Positions 32,910 to 41,142 are shown, numbered from the stretch's first letter. The stretch is DNA of 48,772 bases from an uncultured Candidatus Melainabacteria bacterium (GCA_934692665.1 CAKUUG010000009.1:1-48772), one strand, 5' to 3'. The notes: generated by a model from the letters alone, not told the origin. Program-made: numbers and translations.

Positions 32910-34382
32910 ATGAAGATTAACAACTCGCAATCACCAACATTTAAAAGCAACTTGTCACCATTGTCAAATACACTGTACACACTGCAAAACAATGACATGC
33001 TAAATGCATCATTTATTGATATTTTTGCAATGGATACCCCAAGAACCATTGTTGAATTTAATAACAGAGGCAAAAATGCAGGTATAGAAATGGGATTTAG
33101 AGAATACACGGGAACTTTTATTGCAGAATTTTCTGCAACAGTTTTTGCACTTTTGTTTTCCAAAATGTATTCAAAGAAAAATAACAAAATAAATCCGAAC
33201 TCTTGGGCTACGAACAACTCAATCGAAACTTTTACTTCAATTTTTGAAAAATCAAACAAAACACCGAAAGATTTTGTAGAAAAATCGCTAACTTCAATTT
33301 CGGGCTTGGCCGGTAAAACCATAAACAAATACCAAAACAACTCTAAAGAAACAGTCGATAATTTGGTAAAATTAATAACAGACAATACTCTAGATAAAAA
33401 GCAAACAAAAGAAATTTTAACAAACACACAAGATGCAATCATTCAAAATCTAAAAGCCGATAGCAATATATTTTTAAAATCAGAAAATAAAGAGTTTTCT
33501 TCAAATTTGTCCCACATGCTAAGAGATATGGTAGATTTGGGCAAAAATGTATTTTTTAAAGAAGGAGTAGACTACAAAGAAGCAACTTCAAAACTAAAAA
33601 ATCTGAACAAGTCAAGAATCGCTTTTGCAATTCCGTTGTCAATGGGGCTTGCTATTACAAATCAGTACATAAATAGAAAATTAACAAAAAAACGCACCGG
33701 AATAGACAATTTTGTCGGAGAAAATGACTACACTTCTAATGTATCTTCAAAAAATCAAAAAAGTAAAGAAAAAGGTTTGTTGGCAAAAAAATGCTTATCG
33801 GCAGGAGTTTTTCTCGCTATGTTATATAAAGTCATGGGACTAAAAAAACCATCTGATTTAATAAACAAACTTGAATTTACAGGTGCTGCAACAGGCGGAA
33901 ATGCTATAAAAACGATTTATGGCACATTGATTTTGGGAAGAATTTTTGCATCAAAAGATTCAACAGAATTGAGAGAAACAACAGTGAGAGATTACTTGGG
34001 ATTTTTGTCTTGGCTTGTTTTGGGCGGATTTGTTGCAAAAGGAGTAGGGCAAGCATTTGACCCCAAACAAAAAAATTTGTTCAATGTAGCAAAAAAAGGC
34101 ACAGGAATAGGACATTGGCTAAAAGATGTGTCTTTAAAATCTCAAAAAGAACTTATTGCACAAGGTGGAAATATCAAACAAAATCTAAAAAAATTAAACA
34201 TAGCACAACTATCAGGCATGGCATATAGCGCTGTTATGCTAGGTGTTTTGCTTCCAAAATTAAACATCTGGATGACAAAACATCAAAAACCAAAAAACTC
34301 AGATAAAAAAGAAAATTTAGTATTTACAAAAAACATTACTATTGACGATTTTATAAAACAAACAAAAAATGTGATAAAATAA
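32910..34382 (+). CDS. Lineage-specific membrane protein, paralog A (490 aa)
   Basis: No signal peptide; the N-terminus KINNSQSPTFKSNLSPLSN carries the FxS/FxG-type motif of this lineage. One hydrophobic segment near residues 62-80 (FIAEFSATVFALLFSK), then a soluble helical region, and four or five hydrophobic segments from about 230 to the end (IAFAIPLSMGLAITNQYI, GVFLAMLYKVMGL, YLGFLSWLVLGGFVAKG, MAYSAVMLGVLLPKL). It is homologous along its length to the 451-aa protein at 34761 (both end in ...FxKNxxxDxFIKQ). Function unknown. AAAGGAAA ribosome site; leader as described upstream. Confidence 0.8.
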   Translation: MKINNSQSPTFKSNLSPLSNTLYTLQNNDMLNASFIDIFAMDTPRTIVEFNNRGKNAGIEMGFREYTGTFIAEFSATVFALLFSKMYSKKNNKINPNSWATNNSIETFTSIFEKSNKTPKDFVEKSLTSISGLAGKTINKYQNNSKETVDNLVKLITDNTLDKKQTKEILTNTQDAIIQNLKADSNIFLKSENKEFSSNLSHMLRDMVDLGKNVFFKEGVDYKEATSKLKNLNKSRIAFAIPLSMGLAITNQYINRKLTKKRTGIDNFVGENDYTSNVSSKNQKSKEKGLLAKKCLSAGVFLAMLYKVMGLKKPSDLINKLEFTGAATGGNAIKTIYGTLILGRIFASKDSTELRETTVRDYLGFLSWLVLGGFVAKGVGQAFDPKQKNLFNVAKKGTGIGHWLKDVSLKSQKELIAQGGNIKQNLKKLNIAQLSGMAYSAVMLGVLLPKLNIWMTKHQKPKNSDKKENLVFTKNITIDDFIKQTKNVIK

Positions 34383-34386
34383 TATT
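34375..34386 (+). promoter_or_regulatory. -10 box for a leaderless Cys-rich microprotein
   Basis: TAAAAT (34375-34380) in the last codons of the upstream gene, six bases, ATG at 34387. Confidence 0.5.
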
Positions 34387-34551
34387 ATGTGTGGAAATTG
34401 TAATAAAAAAGAAAATTTTGAATACAAGTCTTGTGCTGATTGTATGAAAACTATTTGTGACAACTGTATAGAAAAGCAATACAACCAATGCCAATGTAAT
34501 AAAAACTGTGTTTGTAAAAATAAGTTTGACAAATGTAGTCATTTAAGATAA
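34387..34551 (+). CDS. Cys-rich microprotein, metallothionein-like (54 aa)
   Basis: 54 aa with 11 Cys and one His: CxxC at 2/5, 16/19 and 24/27, then CxC at 35/37 and 41/43 and a last Cys at 50 next to His52. The spacing is that of a small zinc- or copper-cluster protein; CADCMKTICDNC resembles half of a zinc finger. No homolog recognised. It starts four bases after the stop of the membrane protein and is followed 24 bp later by a Met-rich microprotein, then a terminator. Metal binding is inferred. Confidence 0.7.
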   Translation: MCGNCNKKENFEYKSCADCMKTICDNCIEKQYNQCQCNKNCVCKNKFDKCSHLR

Positions 34552-34575
34552 ATTAATTCAAAAAGGTTAAATCAA

Positions 34576-34674
34576 ATGAACAAAAATTCAAGAAAATTTA
34601 TGCAAATGCCAATGATGATGATGCAAATGATGATGCGTCATATTTTTGGCAGTGAAAAATTTTCTCGAATGTGA
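34576..34674 (+). CDS. Met-rich microprotein (32 aa)
   Basis: MNKNSRKFMQMPMMMMQMMM plus RHIFGSEKFSRM: 11 Met in 32 residues, clustered as MQMPMMMMQMMM, with one His. Such clusters in other proteins bind Cu(I) or form hydrophobic membrane-surface helices. AAAAAGG lies nine bases upstream. It sits between the Cys-rich microprotein and a strong terminator, which supports it being expressed as part of one unit. It could still be a chance frame, as it is short. Confidence 0.45.
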   Translation: MNKNSRKFMQMPMMMMQMMMRHIFGSEKFSRM

Positions 34675-34700
34675 TTTTTAAACATTTATTATATTTTTCA

Positions 34701-34729
34701 AAAACTGCCAAGAAAAAGGCAGTTTTTTT
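34701..34729 (+). terminator. Rho-independent terminator after the microproteins
   Basis: AAAACTGCC/GGCAGTTTT (34701-34709 with 34718-34726), eight-base loop, seven T. Confidence 0.88.
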
Positions 34730-34760
34730 GTTATGAGTTTTAGTCCGAAAGAAAGAAAAA

Positions 34761-36116
34761 ATGCTTAAAATCAACAATACAACAACACCAACAAAAAACA
34801 ATAATAATGTCAATTTTAAAGGTGCAAATACATTAAACGGAATTACAAAAGTTGCAGATGTATTTTTAAAATCGCAAGAAAACTTATCTTCAACAAGATT
34901 TATACAAGATACAGCTACAAACTGGTTTCCAAAAGCCATTGTATCAAGAAGCAAAGAAGATTTTGCAGAGATGAGTTTTTTAGAATTTTTAGAATCCGGA
35001 ATATTTTATTTTGCTTTGCCTATTTTTGGCGAAAAACTATTTAGAAACGGGGTTTTTAAAAATTTAATCCCAAAAAACATAAGAAACACCGTAAATGAAC
35101 AACTTCCAAAAACAATAAAAGAAATTTCTCAAAACAAAAATTTAACAAAAGAAGTAAAAGATTCTGCAATAGCAACAAAAGCAGGAATACTTCTTGCTTG
35201 CAGCTTGATTCCCGTTGCTGAATTTACGCTCAGTTTTGCGAAAAATTATTTTACTTTAAAAACGTTTAAAAAAAGCAATTTCGATAACATTGCAAAATTA
35301 GATAAAAATAATAAAATAGAAGAAGACAAATCTCAACAAGAAAAAGTTGAAAAAAATGCAATAAAACATTTTAAAATCGCAGGTGCAATTTCAGCTCTTG
35401 GTATAGGTGCAGGAATTTTACTTGCAACTAAAGGTAAAAACACAAAAACCGGTCAAAAAATTTCAAAAGCTATATTAGAACCCGGAAAAACATTGAACAA
35501 TTTTTTAACAAACAAAAAATTAAAAAGCAAAGACTCACTTAAATTTTTAAATTCAATCAGTCTTGATTTTGAAAACAACAAAGGAAAACTCGCTCTAAGC
35601 AAAGGACAATTGGGACTAACTGCAATAATTGGGCTTTTTGGTTATTCAAAAGCAGCAGAAGACAGAGGAAAATTAGACAAAAAAGAAGTTTGGACAAGAG
35701 TACCTTTAGTTGTTTTTTATACAATTTTTGGCTCAGAATTGTTCGAAAAAGGATTTTCAAAACTTTTGTCAAAGAAAAACGCTTTCCCAGATTTAATTAA
35801 AAAAGGAAATGATGGAAAATTAATCATACCAACAAGAGATGAATTGCCAAAAATAGCAGCAAAATTAGCACAACAAAATAAAACAACTGCAAATAGCGAG
35901 CTTAGTAAATTAACAAAACAAAAAGCTCTTATCAGTGCCATTCCGTACGCATTTTCATTGTTGTTTATGGGCTTTAGTTTGTCGTTACTTACAAGAATCT
36001 TTACACAGTATCGCTACAACAAAGACCACAAAACCGAAAACAAAAATTTAGAAACAGGTCTGGTTTTTGGAAAAAATGTTGCAGATTTTAAAAATTTTAT
36101 CAAGCAAAATAATTGA
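34761..36116 (+). CDS. Lineage-specific membrane protein, paralog B (451 aa)
   Basis: Starts MLKINNTTTPTKNNNNVNFK followed by GAN, again with the N-terminal FKG motif and no signal peptide. Hydrophobic segments near 78-92 (GIFYFALPIFGEKLF), 142-160 (AGILLACSLIPVAEFTL), 205-225 (IAGAISALGIGAGILLA), 280-295 and 395-420 (AFSLLFMGFSLSLLTRIF). The layout and the end (GLVFGKNVADFKNFIKQ) match paralog A at 32910. A charged linker (about 175-200) splits the two halves. Function unknown; envelope location inferred. Weak ribosome site AAGAAAG; it follows a terminator, so it must have its own promoter, which I could not define. Confidence 0.8.
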   Translation: MLKINNTTTPTKNNNNVNFKGANTLNGITKVADVFLKSQENLSSTRFIQDTATNWFPKAIVSRSKEDFAEMSFLEFLESGIFYFALPIFGEKLFRNGVFKNLIPKNIRNTVNEQLPKTIKEISQNKNLTKEVKDSAIATKAGILLACSLIPVAEFTLSFAKNYFTLKTFKKSNFDNIAKLDKNNKIEEDKSQQEKVEKNAIKHFKIAGAISALGIGAGILLATKGKNTKTGQKISKAILEPGKTLNNFLTNKKLKSKDSLKFLNSISLDFENNKGKLALSKGQLGLTAIIGLFGYSKAAEDRGKLDKKEVWTRVPLVVFYTIFGSELFEKGFSKLLSKKNAFPDLIKKGNDGKLIIPTRDELPKIAAKLAQQNKTTANSELSKLTKQKALISAIPYAFSLLFMGFSLSLLTRIFTQYRYNKDHKTENKNLETGLVFGKNVADFKNFIKQNN

Positions 36117-36179
36117 CTACCCATTATCCTTGTAGTTTAATTTAATAATACACACAGCTTCCGAAGACGCAGGAGTATT

Positions 36180-37106
36180 ATGGATTTAATTAACAAAATC
36201 AAAGAATTAAAAAAAGAAAAAAATGCAATTATCTTGACTCATTGCTACCAAAGAGTAGAAATAGATGAAGTTTCTGATTATGTTGGCGATTCTTTATATT
36301 TAAGCAAAATGGCAGCAAAAACAACTGCGGATATAATTTTGTTTGCAGGCGTTTATTTTATGGCACAAAGTGCAAAACTTCTTTCACCAAATAAAAAGGT
36401 TTTACTGCCAAACATGTCATCGGGCTGCATTATGGCAGATATGATAGATGTTGAAAATTTGAAAATTTTTAAAGAAAAACATCCAAATATTCCTGTCGTA
36501 TGTTATATAAATTCTACAGCTGAGGTAAAAGCTCACTGTGATGTTTGTTGCACAAGTTCAAATGCTATAGAAGTTGTAAAGAACTTGGGTGCAAAAGAAG
36601 TATTGTTTGTTCCTGATACATACTTGGGGACTTATGTTCAATCGCAATTGCCTGATATAAAAATCACGACATTTAATGGTTTTTGTCCAACACATTTAAG
36701 AATCAGAGTAGAAGATATAAACCAAGCAAGAAAAGACTACCCAAACGCTTTGATTTTGGCACATCCGGAATGTCACAAAGAAGTTTCAAAACTGGCAGAC
36801 TTTGTCGGCTCAACCAAAGAAATAATGGAATTTAGTAAAAAATCCGATAAAAAACAATTTGTTATTGCAACAGAAAAAGGTGTTGTGGATAGATTAAACA
36901 GAGATTCAAAAAAAGAAAATTGGAACAAAGAATTTATTTTAATCAATGAAAATATTGTTTGTCCAAATATGAAAAAAAATACTCTAGAAAATATTTATCA
37001 AACTTTATTAGATGAAAAAAACGAAATAACAATCGACAAAGAAATCGCTAAAAAAGCAACCGAATGCATAGAAAAAATGTTTCTTGTAAACGGTTGCAAT
37101 AAATAA
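36180..37106 (+). CDS. nadA: Quinolinate synthase
   Basis: 308 aa. Condenses iminoaspartate with dihydroxyacetone phosphate to quinolinate for NAD synthesis. The three [4Fe-4S] ligands are visible: SSGCIMADM (about residue 81), NGFCPTHLRIRVEDI (about 168) and NIVCPNMKKNTLENIY (about 260). HPECHKEV and YVGDSLYLSK are also conserved. No nadB or nadC beside it. AGGAG seven bases before the ATG. Oxygen-sensitive cluster fits an anaerobe. Confidence 0.97.
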   Translation: MDLINKIKELKKEKNAIILTHCYQRVEIDEVSDYVGDSLYLSKMAAKTTADIILFAGVYFMAQSAKLLSPNKKVLLPNMSSGCIMADMIDVENLKIFKEKHPNIPVVCYINSTAEVKAHCDVCCTSSNAIEVVKNLGAKEVLFVPDTYLGTYVQSQLPDIKITTFNGFCPTHLRIRVEDINQARKDYPNALILAHPECHKEVSKLADFVGSTKEIMEFSKKSDKKQFVIATEKGVVDRLNRDSKKENWNKEFILINENIVCPNMKKNTLENIYQTLLDEKNEITIDKEIAKKATECIEKMFLVNGCNK

Positions 37107-37120
37107 AACAAAAAAATTAA

Positions 37121-37423
37121 TTATTTTTTGTATACACGTTCAAATTTATCACCAGAAGGAAAGCGAGTAATAGTAGATGTTGTTTCGCCATCTTCGTCAA
37201 AATTTTCAATATAAGCATCACCTGTAGGATATTCCATTGTTCTTGTTTTTAGCGTGCCATTTGGGTAAAATTCTCTAGTGACAATATTTCCGCTTGGTTT
37301 TTGTTTTATTATCACAGTTGTTTTTTCAACATTATGCGAAGATGAATTGTTTTCATTTTGCACACTATTGTTCTTTTTTAAATTAATTTTTCCAAAAGAT
37401 AAATTATTGATTTTTGAAAGCAT
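37121..37423 (-). CDS. Small MORN/YwqK-like repeat protein (100 aa)
   Basis: N-terminus MLSKINNLSFGKINLKKNNS with the LSFGK motif; then four short strand-turn repeats (KPSGNIVTREFYPNGTLK, YPTGDAYIENFDEDGE, FPSGDKFERVYKK), each with x-P-x-G, like the MORN or YwqK toxin-antitoxin repeats that build beta sheets. No signal peptide. Function unknown. Strong GGGAGG ribosome site. Downstream of tRNA-Leu on the same strand but separated by that tRNA's terminator. Confidence 0.78.
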   Translation of the reverse strand: MLSKINNLSFGKINLKKNNSVQNENNSSSHNVEKTTVIIKQKPSGNIVTREFYPNGTLKTRTMEYPTGDAYIENFDEDGETTSTITRFPSGDKFERVYKK

Positions 37424-37470
37424 TTTTCCTCCCTTTTTTTTAAAATATATACTCTCTTAAATTAATCGAA

Positions 37471-37496
37471 TAAAAAATCTCCGTCTAGCGGAGATT
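37471..37496 (-). terminator. Terminator of the tRNA-Leu transcript
   Basis: Minus-strand AATCTCCG/CGGAGATT (37496-37489 with 37483-37476), five-base loop, then six T. Confidence 0.85.
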
Positions 37497-37499
37497 AAA

Positions 37500-37589
37500 T
37501 GGTGCCCTGGGCCAGACTTGAACTGGCACGAAGTTATTAGCCTCATCGGATTTTAAGTCCGACGTGTCTACCGATTCCACCACCAGGGC
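37500..37589 (-). tRNA. tRNA-Leu (anticodon UAA), CCA encoded
   Basis: 90 nt on the minus strand: acceptor stem GCCCTGG/CCAGGGC (37589-37583 with 37510-37504), discriminator A and encoded CCA at 37502-37500. The anticodon stem GGACT..AATCC frames loop CTTAAAA with TAA (37555-37553); long variable arm as in class II tRNAs; T loop GTTCAAGTC. It reads UUA, a frequent codon here. Cyanobacteria commonly carry a group I intron in this tRNA; this gene is uninterrupted. Confidence 0.97.
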
Positions 37590-37620
37590 AAAATATATGT
37601 GATTTTCAAGCACCTGCGTG

Positions 37621-37657
37621 CTAGACAATAATACAATAAAAAAATATTATTGTCTAG
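37621..37657. repeat. Perfect 13-bp inverted repeat upstream of the tRNA
   Basis: CTAGACAATAATA (37621-37633) pairs with TATTATTGTCTAG (37645-37657), 11-base A-rich loop, T-run to its right. A smaller hairpin AGCAC/GTGCT (37609-37622) abuts it. It could end the DUF1858 transcript or a plus-strand RNA; the T-run favours plus-strand termination, but no plus-strand gene feeds it. Confidence 0.5.
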
Positions 37658-37669
37658 TATTTTTTTATT

Positions 37670-37882
37670 TTAGCTATTTGCTGATTTTTCAATAATTTCG
37701 TTCATAGCGTCAACCATTTCATCAACATCGATTCCATGAACTTTTGCCCCTGCTTCCAAATTTTCAAATCTTGCTGCAGCACAACCGATACAACCCATAC
37801 CGAATTTTGCAAATACTTCTAGCGTTTCAGGATGAGCTGTAACTATATCCATTATTCCCATATCTTTTGAAATTTTTGTCAT
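37670..37882 (-). CDS. DUF1858 redox-disulfide domain protein (70 aa)
   Basis: The whole protein is one DUF1858 domain: ISKDMGIMDIVTAHPETLEV then FAKFGMGCIGCAAARFENLE with a CxGC pair (Cys31/Cys34) at the start of a helix. The family is often fused or next to hybrid-cluster proteins and sulphur/redox enzymes; the Cys pair probably forms a redox disulphide or binds a metal. Stand-alone here, with a weak AAAAAGG site. Confidence 0.9.
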   Translation of the reverse strand: MTKISKDMGIMDIVTAHPETLEVFAKFGMGCIGCAAARFENLEAGAKVHGIDVDEMVDAMNEIIEKSANS

Positions 37883-38024
37883 ATTTTTTTGCCTTTTTTA
37901 AATTTTACATTAATAAAATACCATGGATAATAAAAAATTTGCAACACTTTATTGCGTTGGGCTTAATGAAATTAAAAGTAAATATAGAAGAAGTAAATTC
38001 ACTTTTAATCCAAAGAAAATAAGT

Positions 38025-38537
38025 CTATTGGTCAGACTCAAAATTCTTTTTCAGTAATTTTTCAAAATCTGAAGGTTTGATATCTTTGATAAAGTTTTTG
38101 AATTCTTGTGCTTCTTGTTCATCTTTTTCAATGTCTGTTGAAATAAGTCCCATTGCAAGAACATTAGAAGTAACAAAAATCGAAACATTTGCACGAAGTG
38201 CGATTGCGATAGCATCAGAAGGACGTGCATCTATAGTTAATTCTTTATCCAGTTTTTCATTGTACATATAAACGCTTGCAAAATATGTTTGGTCTTCTAC
38301 GTTATTTATTTCTACTTTTGTAATTTTGTATTCAGTTGCTTCTGCCATATTTACAAACAAATCATGAGTCAAAGGGCGAGAAGATGGAATATTTTCAATT
38401 TTTCTAATAATTGCACTTGCTTCAACAGAACCTATCCAAATCGGAAGCGCTTTTCTGTTGTTTAAGTCATTTAACACAACAATCGGCGAACCTGTCCTTG
38501 TATCAAGTGCTATTCCCATAACTTTCATTTCTATCAT
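38025..38537 (-). CDS. Bifunctional nuclease-domain protein (DUF151/BFN)
   Basis: 170 aa. Typical blocks of the BFN family: SPIVVLNDLNNRKALPIWIG, VEASAIIRKI, SSRPLTHDLFVNM and IDARPSDAIAIALRANVSIF. Homologs from plants and Thermotoga have been studied as nucleases or structurally characterised, but the bacterial role is unclear. C-terminal acidic helix after residue 135 (EKDEQEAQEFKNF), a common extension. AAGGAAAACC ribosome site; stands alone on the minus strand. Confidence 0.93.
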   Translation of the reverse strand: MIEMKVMGIALDTRTGSPIVVLNDLNNRKALPIWIGSVEASAIIRKIENIPSSRPLTHDLFVNMAEATEYKITKVEINNVEDQTYFASVYMYNEKLDKELTIDARPSDAIAIALRANVSIFVTSNVLAMGLISTDIEKDEQEAQEFKNFIKDIKPSDFEKLLKKNFESDQ

Positions 38538-38635
38538 TTGGTTTTCCTTTTTATTCTTTTAGAATTATAACATTAAATTTTACAATTTTATATTTTTTTA
38601 TGATTTATTGTATAATACAAAAAGAGGAATTTATT

Positions 38636-40294
38636 ATGGAATATAAAAACATCTTATCGTTTATAGAAGAGAAAACAAAAGAACAAGAAAACCACATAGC
38701 TCTTGGTATTCGCTCTAGTTTAGGTTGGAGCGAAATGACGTTCAAGGGATTAGGGGTATTATCAAGGAGACTTGCCAGCTACTTAATTGATTTGGGCATA
38801 AAAAAGGGTGATAAAGTCGCAATATTATCAGAATCTATGCCTGAATTGGGTGCAACATTGTTTGCAAACGTATTAGCAGGTGCTGTCAGCGTTCCATTGG
38901 ATATAAAATTAACTATCCACGAATTGAATCATATTTTATCAGATTGCATGCCAAGAGTGATTTTAGCTTCCAGTTCGCACTTGAATGATGCAATAAAACT
39001 AAAATCAATGATAGGTTCAATTGAGCACATAATCATTATTGATGGCAAAGGTGCAAACAAAGACTATACAAATCTAAGAACTCTAGAAGACATGCCGGAC
39101 AAAAAATGGCGTCACAGAAGTCTGGATAAAACTGCACTGATTGTATATACATCAGGCACAACGGGAAACCCAAAAGGCGTTGAGATTACATATAGAAATA
39201 TTTTTTCTCAAGTAATTGCAATCGGAAAATGTTTCAATTTTACACCAAATGATGCAATGTTATCGATTCTGCCTATGAATCATTTGTTTGAAATTTCTGT
39301 CGGTTTTATGTCATTTTTAAACAAAGGTGCTTCAATATATTATTCCAACAGCTTGAAACCAAAAGATATCTTCCCTATTATGCAAGAAAAGAAAATAAGT
39401 TTTATGGTTGGAGTTCCTGCATTTTTAAAATTATTAAAAACCACTCTGGAAGCAGAAATAAAACAATATGGCCCATTTAAAAAAGCGTTTTTTGAATTCA
39501 AATTTTTAATTTCCAGAACAATAAAAAATCGTCCTCTAGCTAGATTGATGTTTAGAGAACTAAGAAACAAATTCGGCAGAAAGTTTAAAGGTTTTATGTC
39601 GGGTGGTGCACCTTTAGATATTGATGTTGCAAAATTCTTTGAATATATTGGTCTTCCGATTTATGAAGTATATGGACTATCAGAAGCAAGTCCTATTATC
39701 ACAATGAACACAGAAAAACACAAAAGAATAGGCTCTGTCGGAAAACCGATCTACAATGTAAAAGTAAGACTAGACAAAGAAACAAAGGAATTGCAGGTTA
39801 AAGGTGATAATATAATGAAAGGTTATTACAACAAACCTGAATTAACAAAAGAAGTAATAACGCCTGATGGTTGGTTAAGAACAGGTGATGTTGCAAAAAT
39901 CGATTCCCACGGATATATTTATATAACAGGTAGAATTAAGAATATGATTGTATTGTCCGGTGGAAAAAAAGTATTTCCTGAAGAAGTAGAAGCGGTTCTT
40001 GCTCAAAGTCCAATAATAGAAGAAACGATGGTGTATTCAGAAACTATAAAAGCCGGTTCTAAAAAAGGCACAGAAGGAATAGTTGCAAAAGTTCACCCTA
40101 AAAAAGAAATTCTAGAAAAATACCCTGACGACTTAGAATTGGAAAAATTGATAAAATCAGAAGTTAAAAAACTATCTTTAGAATTGTCCAGTTATAAACG
40201 ACCGACAACCGTGATTGTTACGAGAACACCACTACCAAGAACAGGAATTTCTAAAGTTTCCAGAAAAAAAGCAAAAGAAAAACAAGCTGTATAA
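38636..40294 (+). CDS. AMP-dependent acyl-CoA/acyl-ACP synthetase
   Basis: 552 aa. Adenylate-forming enzyme: P-loop YTSGTTGNPKGVEI (about 180), PMNHLFEISVGF, YEVYGLSEASPIIT (A5 motif), GWLRTGDVAKID (A7) and GRIKNMIVLSGGKKVFPEEV (A8), with the A10 Lys in TGISKVSRKKAKE. The order and HLFE context fit long-chain fatty acid-CoA or acyl-ACP ligases used to activate fatty acids for lipid synthesis. No signal peptide or clear membrane anchor. The frame extends 12 codons upstream but AAGAGGAAT sits properly before the ATG at 38636; TATAAT at 38611-38616 provides the promoter. Confidence 0.93.
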   Translation: MEYKNILSFIEEKTKEQENHIALGIRSSLGWSEMTFKGLGVLSRRLASYLIDLGIKKGDKVAILSESMPELGATLFANVLAGAVSVPLDIKLTIHELNHILSDCMPRVILASSSHLNDAIKLKSMIGSIEHIIIIDGKGANKDYTNLRTLEDMPDKKWRHRSLDKTALIVYTSGTTGNPKGVEITYRNIFSQVIAIGKCFNFTPNDAMLSILPMNHLFEISVGFMSFLNKGASIYYSNSLKPKDIFPIMQEKKISFMVGVPAFLKLLKTTLEAEIKQYGPFKKAFFEFKFLISRTIKNRPLARLMFRELRNKFGRKFKGFMSGGAPLDIDVAKFFEYIGLPIYEVYGLSEASPIITMNTEKHKRIGSVGKPIYNVKVRLDKETKELQVKGDNIMKGYYNKPELTKEVITPDGWLRTGDVAKIDSHGYIYITGRIKNMIVLSGGKKVFPEEVEAVLAQSPIIEETMVYSETIKAGSKKGTEGIVAKVHPKKEILEKYPDDLELEKLIKSEVKKLSLELSSYKRPTTVIVTRTPLPRTGISKVSRKKAKEKQAV

Positions 40295-40298
40295 CATT

Positions 40299-40325
40299 AA
40301 AACCGAACTAAAAGTTCGGTTTTTT
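40299..40325 (+). terminator. Rho-independent terminator
   Basis: AAAACCGAACT/AGTTCGGTTTT (40299-40309 with 40313-40323), three-base loop, T-run. Confidence 0.88.
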
Positions 40326-41142
40326 AATTTGCAATTAGTTCTATTTCTTTCATATAAGGAATGGTCGTATTGTTTATTTTATGCGTAATTTCATCTGTTA
40401 AAATACAAGGAACATCAAATAATTCAGAATATTCTTTTAGCAATGGAAGAATTTCTTTTTTGTCTACATAAAAATCACCAAAAATTATGCCTTTTATTTT
40501 TGATTTTAGATTTTTGCATCTAAAAATTTCGTATATCATTTTATCGATTTTATACAATGGCTCATTTAAATCTTCCAAAAACAATACAACATTGCATTCA
40601 GGCAAAAAATATTCACCCGATAACATGCTCACCAAACTGGATAGATTTCCGCCCCAGAGTCTGCCTTTTAATTTGCCTTTTTTTATTGTTGTAAAATCAA
40701 TTTTAAAACTTTCGTTTCTTATTATCTCGATATTTTTCTTTAAATTTTCAACAAAACCATTTGTCATCATTAGACCGTGAAAACATTTTGCATTTGTTTT
40801 TTTAGATAGCATCATTAACAATATTGTTGCATCAGAAGATGCAAGATACATTTTGTTTGTATTTTTTATTTTATTAAAATCAATATAATCAATCGTCCTA
40901 ATTGCACCATATCCACCACGCACAGACAAAATCAAATCGACTTCATCATCTAAAAATGCATTCATAAAGTACTCGGCACGATTTTTGTCAGTATCGGATA
41001 AATAATTTTTAGAAGCTTTTTCGTCGTAGAATTTTTTTATAGTAAAATTTTTGCTTAAAATTTCTATTTTTGCATTTAAATCGTCAAAATCTCTTATTTT
41101 ACCTGATGGAGCAACCAGAGCTATTGTTTTAATTTCATTCAT
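40324..41142 (-). CDS. LD-carboxypeptidase (S66 family)
   Basis: 272 aa. Cleaves the terminal D-Ala from murein tetrapeptides during recycling, in the cytoplasm. S66 blocks: IALVAPSGKI, LSVRGGYGAIRTIDYID, ASSDATILLMM (nucleophile Ser region), FHGLMMTN, GRLWGGNLSSLVSMLSG, FLEDLNEPLYKIDKMI (catalytic Glu) and the C-terminal EITHKINNTTIPYM (catalytic His). The frame extends 35 codons upstream, but MNEIKTIALVAPSG is the family N-terminus, and TATAAT (minus 41154-41149) lies exactly six bases from that ATG. Leaderless mRNA predicted. Confidence 0.93.
   Translation of the reverse strand: MNEIKTIALVAPSGKIRDFDDLNAKIEILSKNFTIKKFYDEKASKNYLSDTDKNRAEYFMNAFLDDEVDLILSVRGGYGAIRTIDYIDFNKIKNTNKMYLASSDATILLMMLSKKTNAKCFHGLMMTNGFVENLKKNIEIIRNESFKIDFTTIKKGKLKGRLWGGNLSSLVSMLSGEYFLPECNVVLFLEDLNEPLYKIDKMIYEIFRCKNLKSKIKGIIFGDFYVDKKEILPLLKEYSELFDVPCILTDEITHKINNTTIPYMKEIELIAN

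Noticed and set aside
32891..33442. Minus-strand open frame opposite the start of the 490-aa gene
   Set aside because: No initiation signals; the plus-strand gene has a paralog that supports its frame.
37500..37589. Group I intron in tRNA-Leu(UAA)
   Set aside because: The anticodon arm is continuous; the gene is 90 nt including CCA.
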